Source: Paraburkholderia caledonica NBRC 102488 (GTDB lineage Bacteria; Pseudomonadota; Gammaproteobacteria; Burkholderiales; Burkholderiaceae). Taken from it: 64,000 nt of DNA. Below the pieces are notes generated by a model. It had not been told where the DNA came from, searched no databases, and saw only the letters and a program-made list of their open reading frames with translations. Positions 42,126 to 51,314 of this stretch are shown one piece after another. The DNA lies in the NCBI RefSeq assembly GCF_000685095.1, contig NZ_BAYE01000006.1, positions 124,001-188,000 of the forward strand, read 5' to 3'. Made by a program: the position numbers and the translations under genes. Position 1 is the stretch's first letter; each line of letters starts with the position of its first letter.

Positions 42126-43670
42126 ATGATGAAATCATCCAGGCGCGCTGGCGCGCATATTTCGCAGACGCGTTCTTTTTCGACCGTCTTTCTGATCGAG
42201 ATGTGGGAACGTTTCGGCTACTACGGCATGGCCGCGCTGCTCGTGCTGTTCATGATCGACAAGCTGCACTTTGCAGACAGCCACGCAACACTCACGTGGG
42301 GCGCCTTCACCGCGCTCGTCTACGCTTCGCCGTCGATTGGCGGCTGGATTGGCGACACCATTCTGGGCGCGCGCCGCACGATGATTTTCGGCGCCGTAGT
42401 GCTGGCCGCCGGCTATCTGATGCTGGCATTGCCCAACGACCAGCTTGCGTTCATGTACGCGTCGCTTGGCGTGATCGTCGTGGGTAACGGCCTTTTCAAG
42501 GCGAACGCGGCGAACCTTGTGCGGCGCATCTATGAAGGCGACGACGCGCGCATCGACAGCGCGTTCACGATCTACTACATGGCGGTCAATATCGGCTCGA
42601 CGGTGTCCATGCTCGCCACGCCGTGGATCAAGGACCATTTGGGCTGGCATACGGCCTTCGGCGTCTGCTGCGCGGGCATGCTGTTGTCGGTGGCGAACTA
42701 CTTCGTGATGTTCCGCACATTGGCGCATATCGGCTCCGCTCCGGACGCCGAACCGGTACGCTGGCGGCGCGTCGGCGCGGTCGCAGTTGGCGGCGTCGCG
42801 CTGGGCGTGGCGACCATGTTCGTGTTGCAGCACAAGGCGATCGCAGTCGCCTGCGTGTATGTCGCGGGCGCCGCGATTCTGGCTATTTTCGGCTACATGC
42901 TGCTCAAGTGCGAACGCTCGGAGCGCGCGGGTCTCGTGGCTGCGTTGATCCTCACCGCTCAGGTGATCCTGTTCTTCGTGTTCTATGTGCAGATGTCTAC
43001 GTCGCTCACGCTGTTCGCGCTGCGCAACGTCGATCCGCGGTTCTCGCTGTTCGGCACGACGCTCTTTACCTGGAGCGCGGCGCAATTCCAGGCGCTCAAT
43101 CCCATCTGGATCATGCTGCTGAGCCCGTTGCTGGCGCTGCTTTATACGCGGCTCGCGAAAAGCGGCAACGACGTCCCGGTCGCAGTGAAATACGCGTTCG
43201 GCTTCGCGGTGGTGGCGGCCGGCTTCTTCGTCTATGCGGCAAGCGGTCACTCGGCTGTCAATGGACGCGTGTCGTCGTGGTTCATGGTCGGCGGCTATGG
43301 GTTGTATTCGCTCGGCGAACTGCTCGTGAGTGGCCTGGGCCTCGCGATGATCGCCCGCTACGTACCCGCTCGTATGGGCGGCTTCATGATGGGCGCGTAC
43401 TTCGTTGCGACCGGTGTGTCGCAGTATCTGGGCAGCGTGGTCGCGAATTTCGCGCAGATGCCGGCCGGCGACATGGACCCGCTCGTGTCATTGCCGCTTT
43501 ATACGAAGCTCTTCACCGGTCTCGGCTGGCTTGCCGCCGCCGGTGCGCTCGTCGCGGTACTGCTCTTGCCGCTGATGCGCAAGCTCTCGCGTGAACATCA
43601 GCGATCCGGCAACGACGCGCGCGACCGCGCAACGCAGTCTGCTACGGCCGGCAGCGCGGTGACCGAATAA
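42126..43670 (+). CDS. POT family proton-dependent oligopeptide transporter
   Basis: This 514-residue membrane protein has 12-14 helices and the POT marks: EMWERFGYYG (the ExxER proton-coupling motif, about residues 26-35), GGWIGDTILGARRTM, GNGLFKANAANLV and FTIYYMAVNIGS. It belongs with the YdgR/DtpA-type di- and tripeptide:proton symporters. ATG codons at 42126 and 42129 follow AAGAGGT; the second is slightly better spaced. It lies next to the opp operon and so gives the cell a second peptide uptake route. Confidence 0.93.
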   Translation: MMKSSRRAGAHISQTRSFSTVFLIEMWERFGYYGMAALLVLFMIDKLHFADSHATLTWGAFTALVYASPSIGGWIGDTILGARRTMIFGAVVLAAGYLMLALPNDQLAFMYASLGVIVVGNGLFKANAANLVRRIYEGDDARIDSAFTIYYMAVNIGSTVSMLATPWIKDHLGWHTAFGVCCAGMLLSVANYFVMFRTLAHIGSAPDAEPVRWRRVGAVAVGGVALGVATMFVLQHKAIAVACVYVAGAAILAIFGYMLLKCERSERAGLVAALILTAQVILFFVFYVQMSTSLTLFALRNVDPRFSLFGTTLFTWSAAQFQALNPIWIMLLSPLLALLYTRLAKSGNDVPVAVKYAFGFAVVAAGFFVYAASGHSAVNGRVSSWFMVGGYGLYSLGELLVSGLGLAMIARYVPARMGGFMMGAYFVATGVSQYLGSVVANFAQMPAGDMDPLVSLPLYTKLFTGLGWLAAAGALVAVLLLPLMRKLSREHQRSGNDARDRATQSATAGSAVTE

Positions 43671-43744
43671 GCGCGGTTCGCCGGAACGCGGTGGACTCAG
43701 TTTGCGGCTGCCGTCTTGCTGCCGTCTGGCCTCGCCGAAGTATC

Positions 43745-45262
43745 ATGGCGCGGACATCCCAGGTAGCCAGTCAAATGGAAATCCACATCGCCGTAGAAGG
43801 GCATCACGATCTGTCCGGACAGATTTATCGCCAGTTGCGAGCCGGCATACTCGAAGGGCGTCTTGCCGGCGGTACGCGGCTGCCGTCGACGCGCGATCTC
43901 GCGACGCAGTTGGGCGTGTCGCGCAAGACAACGCTCGACGTGTTCGAGCGGCTTCTCTCGGAAGGCTATCTCACCGCGCGAGCCGGTTCGGGGACGTTCG
44001 TCGCCGACGGTCTCGAGCGCTTGCCGGTGGAGCGCTCGCCGCATGCGCGCGTGGCGGACTCGGCGCGCGAACGTGCGAAGGGCAGGAGGGACGCGGCGCG
44101 CGCACAACCACTGTGGGAGCAGATGCCCGACAGCTTGCCGGTGCCGCGGCCATCGGTGGCGTCGCCGTACGATTTCATAGGCGGCGCCACCGACAAGACG
44201 CTGTTTCCATTCGACGTCTGGCGCCGCTGTGTGAATCACGCGTTGCGTGCGCAAGCGCGCGGACAGGGAACGTATCGCGACGCAGCCGGTGAACAGGAGT
44301 TGCGTCTGGCGATCGCACGCTATCTCGCGTTCAATCGGGCGGTGTCGAGCAACTGGGAAGAGGTGATCGTCACGCAAGGCGCGCAGCACGCGCTCGACCT
44401 GCTCGCGCGCGTGACGCTCGGACCCGGCGAAGTCGCCGCCATCGAAGATCCCGGTTATCCGCCGGCGCATGCTTGTTTCGAGGCAACCGGTGCGCGCGTG
44501 GCGCATGTGCCCGTCGACCGTGAAGGTTTGATCGTCGGCAAGCTGCCGGACAATGCTCGGCTTGTGTACGTGACGCCGTCGCATCAGTTTCCGCTGGGTA
44601 TGCCGATGAGTCTCGAGCGTCGCGTCGAGCTGCTCGAATGGGCGCAGAAACGCGGCGCGGTAATCATCGAAGACGATTACGACTGCGAGTACCGTTTCGA
44701 AGGCCGGCCGATGGAGCCGTTGAAAAGCCTCGACCGCGCCGGCCTGGTTGCATACGTGGGCACGTTTTCGAAAACTATCTTTCCGGAGTTGCGGGTCGGG
44801 TACGTGGTGCCGCCGGCTTCGCTTTACGGGCCGCTTTACAAGGCGCGTCAGATTGCGGATTGGCACGGCTGCACGCTCACGCAAACCGCGCTGGCGTCGT
44901 TCATGCTCAACGGCGACTTCGCCAAGCACTTGCGGCGCATGCACAAGACGTACGCGGCGCGGCGCGCACGACTGCTCGAACATCTGCAAGGCGGGCTTTC
45001 GCCCTGGTTCGAGCCGATCGTGCCGACGGCCGGCATTCATATAGCGGCGAGCCTGCGATCACCGCTGACTGAGCAGGCCGTGGTGACGGCGGCGCGGGAC
45101 GCGTCGATCGGTCTGTATGGACTCGCGCCGTTCTATCGGCGCGCTAAACCGCAGGCCGGTCTGATTTTCGGCTACGGCAACATCGCCGAGCCACATATCG
45201 ATACGTCGCTCGGGAAACTTGCGGGCATCCTTGCGCGCCTCGCTTCGTCGCCTGGGAGCTGA
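43745..45262 (+). CDS. MocR-type regulator (GntR HTH fused to aminotransferase domain)
   Basis: This 505-residue protein has a GntR winged helix (about residues 18-82; QIYRQLRAGILEGRLAGGTRLPSTRDLA in part) and a class I aminotransferase-like domain (about 125-495) with the PLP Lys in GTFSKTIFPELRVGY and IIEDDYDCEYRF. MocR/PdxR-type proteins are transcription factors that bind PLP and often control vitamin B6, GABA, taurine or amino-acid genes. The start may be ATG 43745 or 43775. It follows the POT gene by 74 bases; whether it regulates peptide uptake is open. Confidence 0.9.
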   Translation: MARTSQVASQMEIHIAVEGHHDLSGQIYRQLRAGILEGRLAGGTRLPSTRDLATQLGVSRKTTLDVFERLLSEGYLTARAGSGTFVADGLERLPVERSPHARVADSARERAKGRRDAARAQPLWEQMPDSLPVPRPSVASPYDFIGGATDKTLFPFDVWRRCVNHALRAQARGQGTYRDAAGEQELRLAIARYLAFNRAVSSNWEEVIVTQGAQHALDLLARVTLGPGEVAAIEDPGYPPAHACFEATGARVAHVPVDREGLIVGKLPDNARLVYVTPSHQFPLGMPMSLERRVELLEWAQKRGAVIIEDDYDCEYRFEGRPMEPLKSLDRAGLVAYVGTFSKTIFPELRVGYVVPPASLYGPLYKARQIADWHGCTLTQTALASFMLNGDFAKHLRRMHKTYAARRARLLEHLQGGLSPWFEPIVPTAGIHIAASLRSPLTEQAVVTAARDASIGLYGLAPFYRRAKPQAGLIFGYGNIAEPHIDTSLGKLAGILARLASSPGS

Positions 45263-45712
45263 GACGCCCGAGGTGACGCGATGGCGTTGCAAGAACTCGC
45301 GTGGCGCGGCCAATGCGGAGTTACCCGAAGCGCCGGTTACCGGTCGCTTCGCGAATCGAAGACAAGGCCAATGCCGTCCAGCGAACGTCGACACGCGATG
45401 CCCGCAGCGCCAAAAATGACCGGGCGATGGCACGTCTCGATCCATCGCGCCATGCAGAATGTGCCGCTATACATGCACTGAAACCGCTTGTAACGCACGT
45501 TACGTGTCCGTGTTGAAGGAGCCGCCGAAGCAGTTTAGCCCCTGAAACAAGGATCAAAATGTGTCGCGCAGTCTGCGCCGCGCAACAAACCTGCGCTGTT
45601 ATACATAAAAGAGTCGCGCAAATCGCATCAGCGCTTGTAGAATCCGGCGTTGAAGCGTGCACATACCGTATGCGCTTCGTGCAATTCACTGACCACAACA
45701 GGTAGGAGAAAC
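45263..45712. other. Intergenic region before the histone-like gene
   Basis: No recognisable gene lies in these 450 bases; short open frames here lack ribosome binding sites and family features. A palindrome GTAACG-CA-CGTTAC occurs at 45490-45503. GGTAGGAGA (45701-45709) is the ribosome binding site of the next gene. Confidence 0.55.
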
Positions 45713-46165
45713 ATGCCGACTTCCGCAAAAAAGGTGGCCAAGAAGGCTGCTGCCCCGGTACCGACCAAGAAGGTTGCTGCAAAGAAAGTCCCTGCGAAGA
45801 AAGCTCCCGCAGCTAAGAAGGTCGCCGTGAAGGCGTCCAGCGCACCGTCGCCGATCAAGGACACCTTCACGAAGGCCTCGCTGGCTGCACACGTTGCTGA
45901 ACGCGCCGCTGTGGAACCGAAGGCTGCGAAGGCCGTTCTGGCAGCGCTCGAAGACACGATCCTCGGCGCTGTTCACAAGAAGGGCGCTGGCGAATTCACG
46001 CTGTCGGGTCTTCTGAAGATCGTCGTGCAAGCTGTGCCGGCCAAGAAAAAGCGCTTCGGCAAAGACCCGTTCTCGGGTGAAGAGCGCTGGTTCCCGGCCA
46101 AGCCGGCTAGCGTGCGCATCAAGGCACGCCCGCTGAAGAAGCTGAAGGACGCTGCAGCAGGCTAA
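45713..46165 (+). CDS. Histone H1-like tail fused to HU-type DNA-binding domain
   Basis: This 150-residue protein has a Lys/Ala/Pro-rich tail (about residues 5-42, repeats of KKVAAKK, PAKKAP and AAKKVAVK) like bacterial histone H1/AlgP tails. A HU/IHF-type domain follows (about 50-145; TFTKASLAAHVAERA, VEPKAAKAVLAALE, GEFTLSGLLKIVVQ and RFGKDPFSGEERWFPAKPASVRIKARPLKKLK in part). Such proteins are nucleoid-associated DNA binders found in Burkholderia and relatives. AGGAGA precedes the ATG. A strong terminator follows at 46259-46293, so it is monocistronic. Confidence 0.9.
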   Translation: MPTSAKKVAKKAAAPVPTKKVAAKKVPAKKAPAAKKVAVKASSAPSPIKDTFTKASLAAHVAERAAVEPKAAKAVLAALEDTILGAVHKKGAGEFTLSGLLKIVVQAVPAKKKRFGKDPFSGEERWFPAKPASVRIKARPLKKLKDAAAG

Positions 46166-46574
46166 TTGCGCATCGCGCGTCGCCCAGGCGGTTGACCACG
46201 TTCGCGTTGGTTGACTTCCGCGGCTCACGCACTGCAATTCCGCACTGCAAGTCGTATGAATCCCCGTGAATGAAAATTCACGGGGATTTTTTTGCGCCCA
46301 TGTTTGCGCTCGTTCTTGCGCTCGTTTTTCGCGCCGCAGGTCCCAAAAGCGCGATGCGGTGCATCCGCAATGTGTCCGTGCACTGTACTAGCGCATCGTG
46401 TGCTGCCGCAGTACGATGACAGCGAGGCCCTTCGCCCCGCTATGCGCTGTTCGTGTGCACGTCTGCGGTTTCATGCGCTAAAAGCCGAATGGCATAGCGC
46501 TTGCTTGAACGAATATCGAACACCGAATGCGCAGCGCATTCGCCTTCTATCCGACAACAAGAGCGGGGCGTGAC
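46166..46574. other. Intergenic region with terminator and promoter of the ATP-grasp operon
   Basis: These 409 bases contain the terminator of the histone-like gene and a 12-bp tandem repeat TTGCGCTCGTTC/TTGCGCTCGTTT (46304-46327). The remainder should hold the promoter of the next operon, but no clear -35/-10 pair was found and no gene was recognised. Confidence 0.55.
46259..46293 (+). terminator. Strong intrinsic terminator of the histone-like gene
   Basis: AATCCCCGTGAAT (46259-46271) and ATTCACGGGGATT (46276-46288) form a perfect 13-bp stem with a GAAA loop, followed by a T run to 46293. Confidence 0.92.
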
Positions 46575-47984
46575 ATGCGATGCTATGACGAGATGCGTCA
46601 TCATGACGATGCCGTGCGGCCACACTACGCGCGCTTCGAACGGTGGCTCTCGAAGCAGGGAAACGAAGCGATCGCACGCAAGCGTGCCGAAGCGGACCTG
46701 CTGTTTCGCCGGGTCGGTATTACGTTTGCGGTGAACGGCGACCTGTCGGGAACCGAGCGGCTCATTCCCTTCGACCTGATTCCACGCATCATTCCGCGCG
46801 ACGAATGGAAGACGCTCGAAGCGGGGCTACGTCAGCGGGTTAGGGCGCTCAATCTGTTCATCCACGACGTGTACCACGATCGCAAGATCGTGCGGGCGGG
46901 CATCGTGCCCGCTGAACAGGTTTACACCAACGCGCAATATCGGCCGGAAATGCAGGGTGTGAATGTGCCGCTCGGTGTTTACGCGCATATCGCGGGTGTC
47001 GACGTGGTGCGCGCTGGCGACGAGGGCGAGTTCTACGTGCTCGAAGATAATCTGCGGGTGCCGTCGGGTGTGTCGTACATGCTTGAAAATCGCAAGATGA
47101 TGATGCGGCTTTTCCCCGAGCTTTTCGTACAGAACCGCATTGCGCCGGTCGCGCATTATCCCGATCTGCTGCTCGATACGCTGCGCTCGGTAGCGCCCGA
47201 AGGCGTCGACGATCCGGTCGTGGTGGTACTCACGCCGGGCATGTACAACTCCGCGTATTTCGAGCACACGTTCCTCGCGCAGCAGATGGGTGTCGAGCTG
47301 GTGGAAGGCAAAGATCTTTTCGTCGACGACAACTATGTGTTCATGCGCACCACGCAGGGACCCAAGCGTGTGGACGTGATCTATCGCCGCGTGGACGACG
47401 ATTTTCTCGACCCGCTCGCGTTCCGTAACGATTCGGCGCTGGGCGTGCCGGGCCTCCTGACTGCGTATCGCGCGGGACGGGTCGCACTCGCGAACGCAAT
47501 GGGCACCGGCATCGCCGACGACAAATCGATCTATCCGTACGTGCCGGAAATGATCGAGTTCTATCTGGGCGAGAAGCCGATTCTCAACAACGTTCCCACG
47601 TTCCAGTGCCGCAAGCCCGACGATCTGGCTTACACGCTTGCGCATCTGCCGGAACTGGTCGTGAAAGAGGTGCATGGCGCGGGCGGCTACGGGATGCTTG
47701 TCGGGCCCGCTTCCACGAAAGCAGAGATCGAAGCGTTCCGCGAGCGTCTGATCGCGCGGCCGGCGGGCTATATCGCTCAGCCCACGCTGGCGCTGTCCGC
47801 TTGCCCCACGTTCGTCGAAGCCGGCATCGCGCCGCGCCACATCGATCTGCGTCCGTTCGTGCTGTCAGGCAAGACCGTCACGATGGTCGCGGGCGGACTG
47901 ACTCGCGTCGCGTTGCAGGAAGGCTCGCTCGTCGTCAATTCGTCGCAGGGAGGCGGGACCAAGGACACGTGGATGGTCGACTGA
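46575..47984 (+). CDS. Circularly permuted ATP-grasp protein (DUF404/DUF407, stand-alone)
   Basis: This 469-residue protein is a stand-alone COG2308 ATP-grasp enzyme. It has VEGKDLFV, VIYRRVDDDFLDPLAFRNDS, GVPGLLTAYRAG and, near the C-terminus, the ATP-binding-like KEVHGAGGYGM, HIDLRPF and NSSQGGGTKDTW. These enzymes are predicted to make amide bonds in small peptides. The following genes encode the alpha-E, transglutaminase and Anbu partners typical of this family. I chose ATG 46575; a GTG-rich upstream extension lacks support. The paralogue at the left end of the window is fused to alpha-E and lacks the Gly-rich loop. Confidence 0.9.
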   Translation: MRCYDEMRHHDDAVRPHYARFERWLSKQGNEAIARKRAEADLLFRRVGITFAVNGDLSGTERLIPFDLIPRIIPRDEWKTLEAGLRQRVRALNLFIHDVYHDRKIVRAGIVPAEQVYTNAQYRPEMQGVNVPLGVYAHIAGVDVVRAGDEGEFYVLEDNLRVPSGVSYMLENRKMMMRLFPELFVQNRIAPVAHYPDLLLDTLRSVAPEGVDDPVVVVLTPGMYNSAYFEHTFLAQQMGVELVEGKDLFVDDNYVFMRTTQGPKRVDVIYRRVDDDFLDPLAFRNDSALGVPGLLTAYRAGRVALANAMGTGIADDKSIYPYVPEMIEFYLGEKPILNNVPTFQCRKPDDLAYTLAHLPELVVKEVHGAGGYGMLVGPASTKAEIEAFRERLIARPAGYIAQPTLALSACPTFVEAGIAPRHIDLRPFVLSGKTVTMVAGGLTRVALQEGSLVVNSSQGGGTKDTWMVD

Positions 47985-48125
47985 CGCAGTTGCCGCGCGG
48001 TTGCAACCACCGCGCCCGCAACCCAGCGCGCCGGGGCGTTTATCAAGAAGCCGCCGGCGCATACGGATAACCAGCGCGAGCTTTCACTTCATCGAGCTTC
48101 GCGTCATTAGATACGGAACGCCGTC

Positions 48126-49076
48126 ATGTTAAGCCGCACCGCCGATCACCTTTTCTGGATGGCCCGCTACATGGAGCGCGCGGAGAACACCGCCCGCATG
48201 CTCGATATCAACCTGAAAGCGCTTTTGTTGCCGCAGACGCCCGAGCAGGAGGCGCGCGCACAACGTTCGGTGCTGCGCATTTCCGAACTCGAAACAGCGT
48301 TCGCACAACGCTACGACGAGCCGACGCGCGAACACGTGCTCGACTTCATGGTGGCGGACGCGAACAACCCTTCGAGTATTCACTCGTGCCTGCAGGCGGC
48401 GCGCGAAAACGCGCGTGCTGTGCGCGGTACGTTGACGACCGAATGGTGGGAGACCATCAACGATACGTGGCTCGAATTCAACGAGCGCATTTCGTCTGGC
48501 CAGGCGGCTGGGAATCCGGGCGCGTTGTTCGAATGGGTGAAGTTCCGTTCGCATCTTTCGCGTGGCGTGACGATCGGCACGGCGCTGCAGGACGACGCGT
48601 TTTTCTTCACGCAGCTAGGTACTTTCCTCGAGCGAGCCGACAACACCGCGCGCATTCTCGACGTGCGCTTTGCCGACGTCGAACCGAATTCGCGCGACGC
48701 CGCGCGTCAGCTCGAAGACTTCTATTACTGGACTTCGATCCTGAGCTCTGTGTCTGCGCTGGAAATTTACCGCAAGGTGTATCGCGATGTCGTCACGCCA
48801 GCGCGTGTGGTCGAACTGATGATCCTGAACCAGCAGATGCCGCGTTCGCTGCTGGCTTCGCTCGAAGGCGTCTGCGCGAATCTGGCGATGCTGCGAACGT
48901 CCGGCTCGAACCAGTGCGAGCGTTTTGCCGGCAAGCTGCGCGCCGAACTGCTGTACTCCGACATCCGGCAGATTTTCGAAGCCGGCCTGCACGCCTACCT
49001 GACCCAGTTCCTCGCTCGCGTGTTCGAGCTGGGCAATCTCGTCGCGCGTACTTATCTCATGCTGCCAGTCGCCTGA
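48126..49076 (+). CDS. Alpha-E domain-containing protein (DUF403)
   Basis: This 316-residue, mostly helical protein begins MLSRTADHLFWMARYMERAEN, the hallmark of the alpha-E family (COG2307). Conserved Arg/Glu-rich helices continue through FLERADNTARILDVR. The family always travels with circularly permuted ATP-grasp and transglutaminase-like genes and is thought to be part of the same peptide-synthesising and -processing complex. It lies 141 bases after the ATP-grasp gene and 10 before the transglutaminase gene. Confidence 0.92.
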   Translation: MLSRTADHLFWMARYMERAENTARMLDINLKALLLPQTPEQEARAQRSVLRISELETAFAQRYDEPTREHVLDFMVADANNPSSIHSCLQAARENARAVRGTLTTEWWETINDTWLEFNERISSGQAAGNPGALFEWVKFRSHLSRGVTIGTALQDDAFFFTQLGTFLERADNTARILDVRFADVEPNSRDAARQLEDFYYWTSILSSVSALEIYRKVYRDVVTPARVVELMILNQQMPRSLLASLEGVCANLAMLRTSGSNQCERFAGKLRAELLYSDIRQIFEAGLHAYLTQFLARVFELGNLVARTYLMLPVA

Positions 49077-49086
49077 CGGAGTGCTT

Positions 49087-49887
49087 ATGTACCTGACGAT
49101 CCGCCACGACACGTCCTATCGTTACGAAGCGACTGTCCATTATTCAATCCAGCAATTGCGCCTGACTCCGGCCAACGGCGCTTCCCAGATGGTGCGGCGC
49201 TGGAGCATCGACACGCCGGGCAAGCTCGACCCGGCCTTCGACGCCTATGGCAACGTGCTGCATACGCTCGTCATCAACAAGTCGCATAGCGAGATCCGGC
49301 TGCAGGTGTCGGGCGAGGTCGAGACGATTGCGCTGATCGACGGCCGGCTTCCCGACGACGTCGGCCCGATTCCGCTCGAGCACTTCACGTGCGCGACGCG
49401 TCTGACCGAAGCGGACGCGGCGATCCGCGAACTGGCGGGCTCGGTCCCGAGCCTCACCAGTTCGGCGAATCTGATCGCGCTGTCGGAACGGATCGTGGAG
49501 CGCGTGAAGTACCACCCCGGCATCACCGAGGTCACCAGCACGGCGGCGCAGGCGCTCGCGCTCGGCAATGGCGTCTGTCAGGATCATGCGCATCTGATGC
49601 TCGCATGCTGCCGCGCGCGCGGGGTTCCGGCGCGCTACGTGAGCGGCTATATCGAACCCGGCGACGTGCCGCATGCGGCGAGCCATGCATGGGTGGACGT
49701 GTGGGTAGACGGCACGGGCTGGGTCTCGATTGACGTCACGCATGCGGCCTTTGCCAGCGAAATCTACTGCAGGCTGGCGGTCGCGCGCGACTACGAGGCC
49801 GCGGCGCCGGTGCGCGGCCGGCGGATCGGCGGCAGGGAAGAGGAGTTGGAAGTTTCCGTCACGGTCAGCGCGCAGATGTCGCAGTAG
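49087..49887 (+). CDS. Transglutaminase-like cysteine peptidase family protein (Anbu cluster)
   Basis: This 266-residue protein has the N-terminal domain MYLTIRHDTSYRYEATVHYS and a transglutaminase core with Cys164 in NGVCQDHAHL, His in ASHAWVDVWV and Asp in VSIDVTHA, so the triad is intact. In this cluster it may cut or transfer the peptide products of the ATP-grasp enzyme. ATG 49087 is preferred over GTG 49081. No signal peptide is seen. Confidence 0.92.
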   Translation: MYLTIRHDTSYRYEATVHYSIQQLRLTPANGASQMVRRWSIDTPGKLDPAFDAYGNVLHTLVINKSHSEIRLQVSGEVETIALIDGRLPDDVGPIPLEHFTCATRLTEADAAIRELAGSVPSLTSSANLIALSERIVERVKYHPGITEVTSTAAQALALGNGVCQDHAHLMLACCRARGVPARYVSGYIEPGDVPHAASHAWVDVWVDGTGWVSIDVTHAAFASEIYCRLAVARDYEAAAPVRGRRIGGREEELEVSVTVSAQMSQ

Positions 49888-50100
49888 ATTGCGGCAGGGC
49901 ACGGCAGCGCGCGGAAGGTGGCAGTGTAGGCTGCATTCGGCCGCGTTAGCGTTAGGTCCGCGACTGCCGGGCGCGCGAGTCTGTTTTGTGCGGGCGCCTG
50001 TCGAGCGCGCGCTCTTTCCCGCTTGACGTTCCGCGTGGCGCCCGCTGCGGCTGTCCGGACGTGGCGGTGTTCGCCACTATCAAGAACAAACCGGCCGAGG

Positions 50101-50141
50101 CCGTAATACGGTGAAGAGGCGCATCTGCGCCGCATTACAAT
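50101..50141 (+). promoter_or_regulatory. Candidate promoter/palindrome upstream of the Anbu gene
   Basis: CCGTA-A-TACGG (50101-50111) is a short palindrome and TACAAT (50136-50141) a possible -10 box about 38 bases before the ATG. The -35 is weak. The 291-base gap to the transglutaminase gene supports a separate promoter. Confidence 0.35.
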
Positions 50142-50178
50142 AGCGCCGTTCAGTCGTTTTTCGCGGGTATCCTCTCTT

Positions 50179-51051
50179 ATGACTTACTGTGTAGCGATGT
50201 CCGTCGACGAGGGCCTCGTGTTCCTTTCGGACACGCGGACCAATGCGGGCGTCGACCACATCAGCACCGCCCGCAAGATGTCCGTGTTCGAGCAGCCGGG
50301 CGAACGCATGCTTGTGCTGCTCGGCGCGGGCAATCTGTCGCTGACGCAGGCGGTGTTGCACGAACTGTCGGAGCCGAGCGACCCGTCGCAGCCCACGCTC
50401 TGGAGCGCGCCCACCATGGCTGACGCGGCGCGCGTGATCGGCCGCGCGGTGCGTTGCGTGCATCAGCGGGAGGCGGAAGCGCTGCAGGAATTCGGCGTCG
50501 ACTTCAATTGCAGCTTTATTCTCGGCGGGCAGATTGCCAACAACCGGCCGCGACTGTTCATGATCTATGCGGCGGGCAACTTCATCGAGGCCTCGGCGGT
50601 CAACCCGTATTTCCAGATCGGCGAGGCGAAATACGGCAAGCCGATTATCGACCGGGTCCTCACGCCGTCCACGCCGCTCGACGAAGCCGCGAAGTGCGCG
50701 CTCATCTCAATGGACTCGACGTTGCGCTCGAACCTCTCGGTCGGGCTGCCGCTCGATCTGCTGGTCTATGAGAAAGATTCGCTGCGGGTCACGCGTTTCG
50801 TGTCCATCGATCACGACAACGCCTACTTCGAGATGATTCATCGCACGTGGGGCGAGCGGTTGCGTCAGGTGTTCGGCGAGATCCCCGATCCCGACTGGCA
50901 CGAATCGCCCAATGTGCCGATGCTGCAGCGCGAGCGCGCGCTTGTGATGCATCGCGCGCCGGTGGGTGCGGACGGCGTGGAACACGATCTCGACGCAAAG
51001 CCCGCGCAGACTCTGGCGCAGGCGGAGAAGGGCAAGGCGCAGCGCAGGTAG
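50179..51051 (+). CDS. Anbu (ancestral beta subunit) proteasome-type peptidase
   Basis: This 290-residue protein starts MTYCVAMSVDEGLVFLSDTRTNAG, the Ntn-hydrolase N-terminus of the Anbu/BPH family, with Thr2 as the expected nucleophile after Met removal. Further conserved parts are NFIEASAVNPYFQIGEAKYG and SVGLPLDLLVYE. Anbu is a bacterial relative of HslV and the proteasome beta subunit; its own peptidase activity and substrate are not clear from the family. It completes the known ATP-grasp/alpha-E/transglutaminase/Anbu cluster. The C-terminal about 40 residues (DLDAKPAQTLAQAEKGKAQRR in part) are a charged extension. Confidence 0.93.
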   Translation: MTYCVAMSVDEGLVFLSDTRTNAGVDHISTARKMSVFEQPGERMLVLLGAGNLSLTQAVLHELSEPSDPSQPTLWSAPTMADAARVIGRAVRCVHQREAEALQEFGVDFNCSFILGGQIANNRPRLFMIYAAGNFIEASAVNPYFQIGEAKYGKPIIDRVLTPSTPLDEAAKCALISMDSTLRSNLSVGLPLDLLVYEKDSLRVTRFVSIDHDNAYFEMIHRTWGERLRQVFGEIPDPDWHESPNVPMLQRERALVMHRAPVGADGVEHDLDAKPAQTLAQAEKGKAQRR

Positions 51052-51232
51052 CCGTCGACGTTTCGTGTTTGCTCATGGCTGCGCGCCGCAATCGACGTGG
51101 CGCAGATCTTGGCACAAGCGGATAAGCCGAACGCGCGGCTGGCCGGATGCTGCTGCGGTGCGACGGCTTCGAGCCGCTCCGTGTCCCGAACGCTTCCCTG
51201 CTGGACGCCCACGCCGTTTCCGTCGCCCAATG

Positions 51233-51270
51233 AAAAAAGCCAGCCTTCGGCTTGCGCCTCTGGCTGGCTT
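51233..51270 (-). terminator. Intrinsic terminator of the porin gene
   Basis: On the minus strand AAGCCAGCC (51270-51262) pairs with GGCTGGCTT (51245-51237), followed by a run of T. It lies 45 bases after the porin stop. Confidence 0.8.
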
Positions 51271-51314
51271 CAGAATACGGCTCGATGTCTCGAGCCGTAG
51301 GCCATGCTGTTCTA

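Noticed and set aside
45219-45782. Several short frames in the gap before the histone-like gene
   Set aside because: They overlap each other in different frames, lack start signals and look like noise.
46304-46327. 12-bp tandem repeat TTGCGCTCGTTC/TTGCGCTCGTTT
   Set aside because: Only two units, one mismatch, no link to a gene start; not treated as a functional element.
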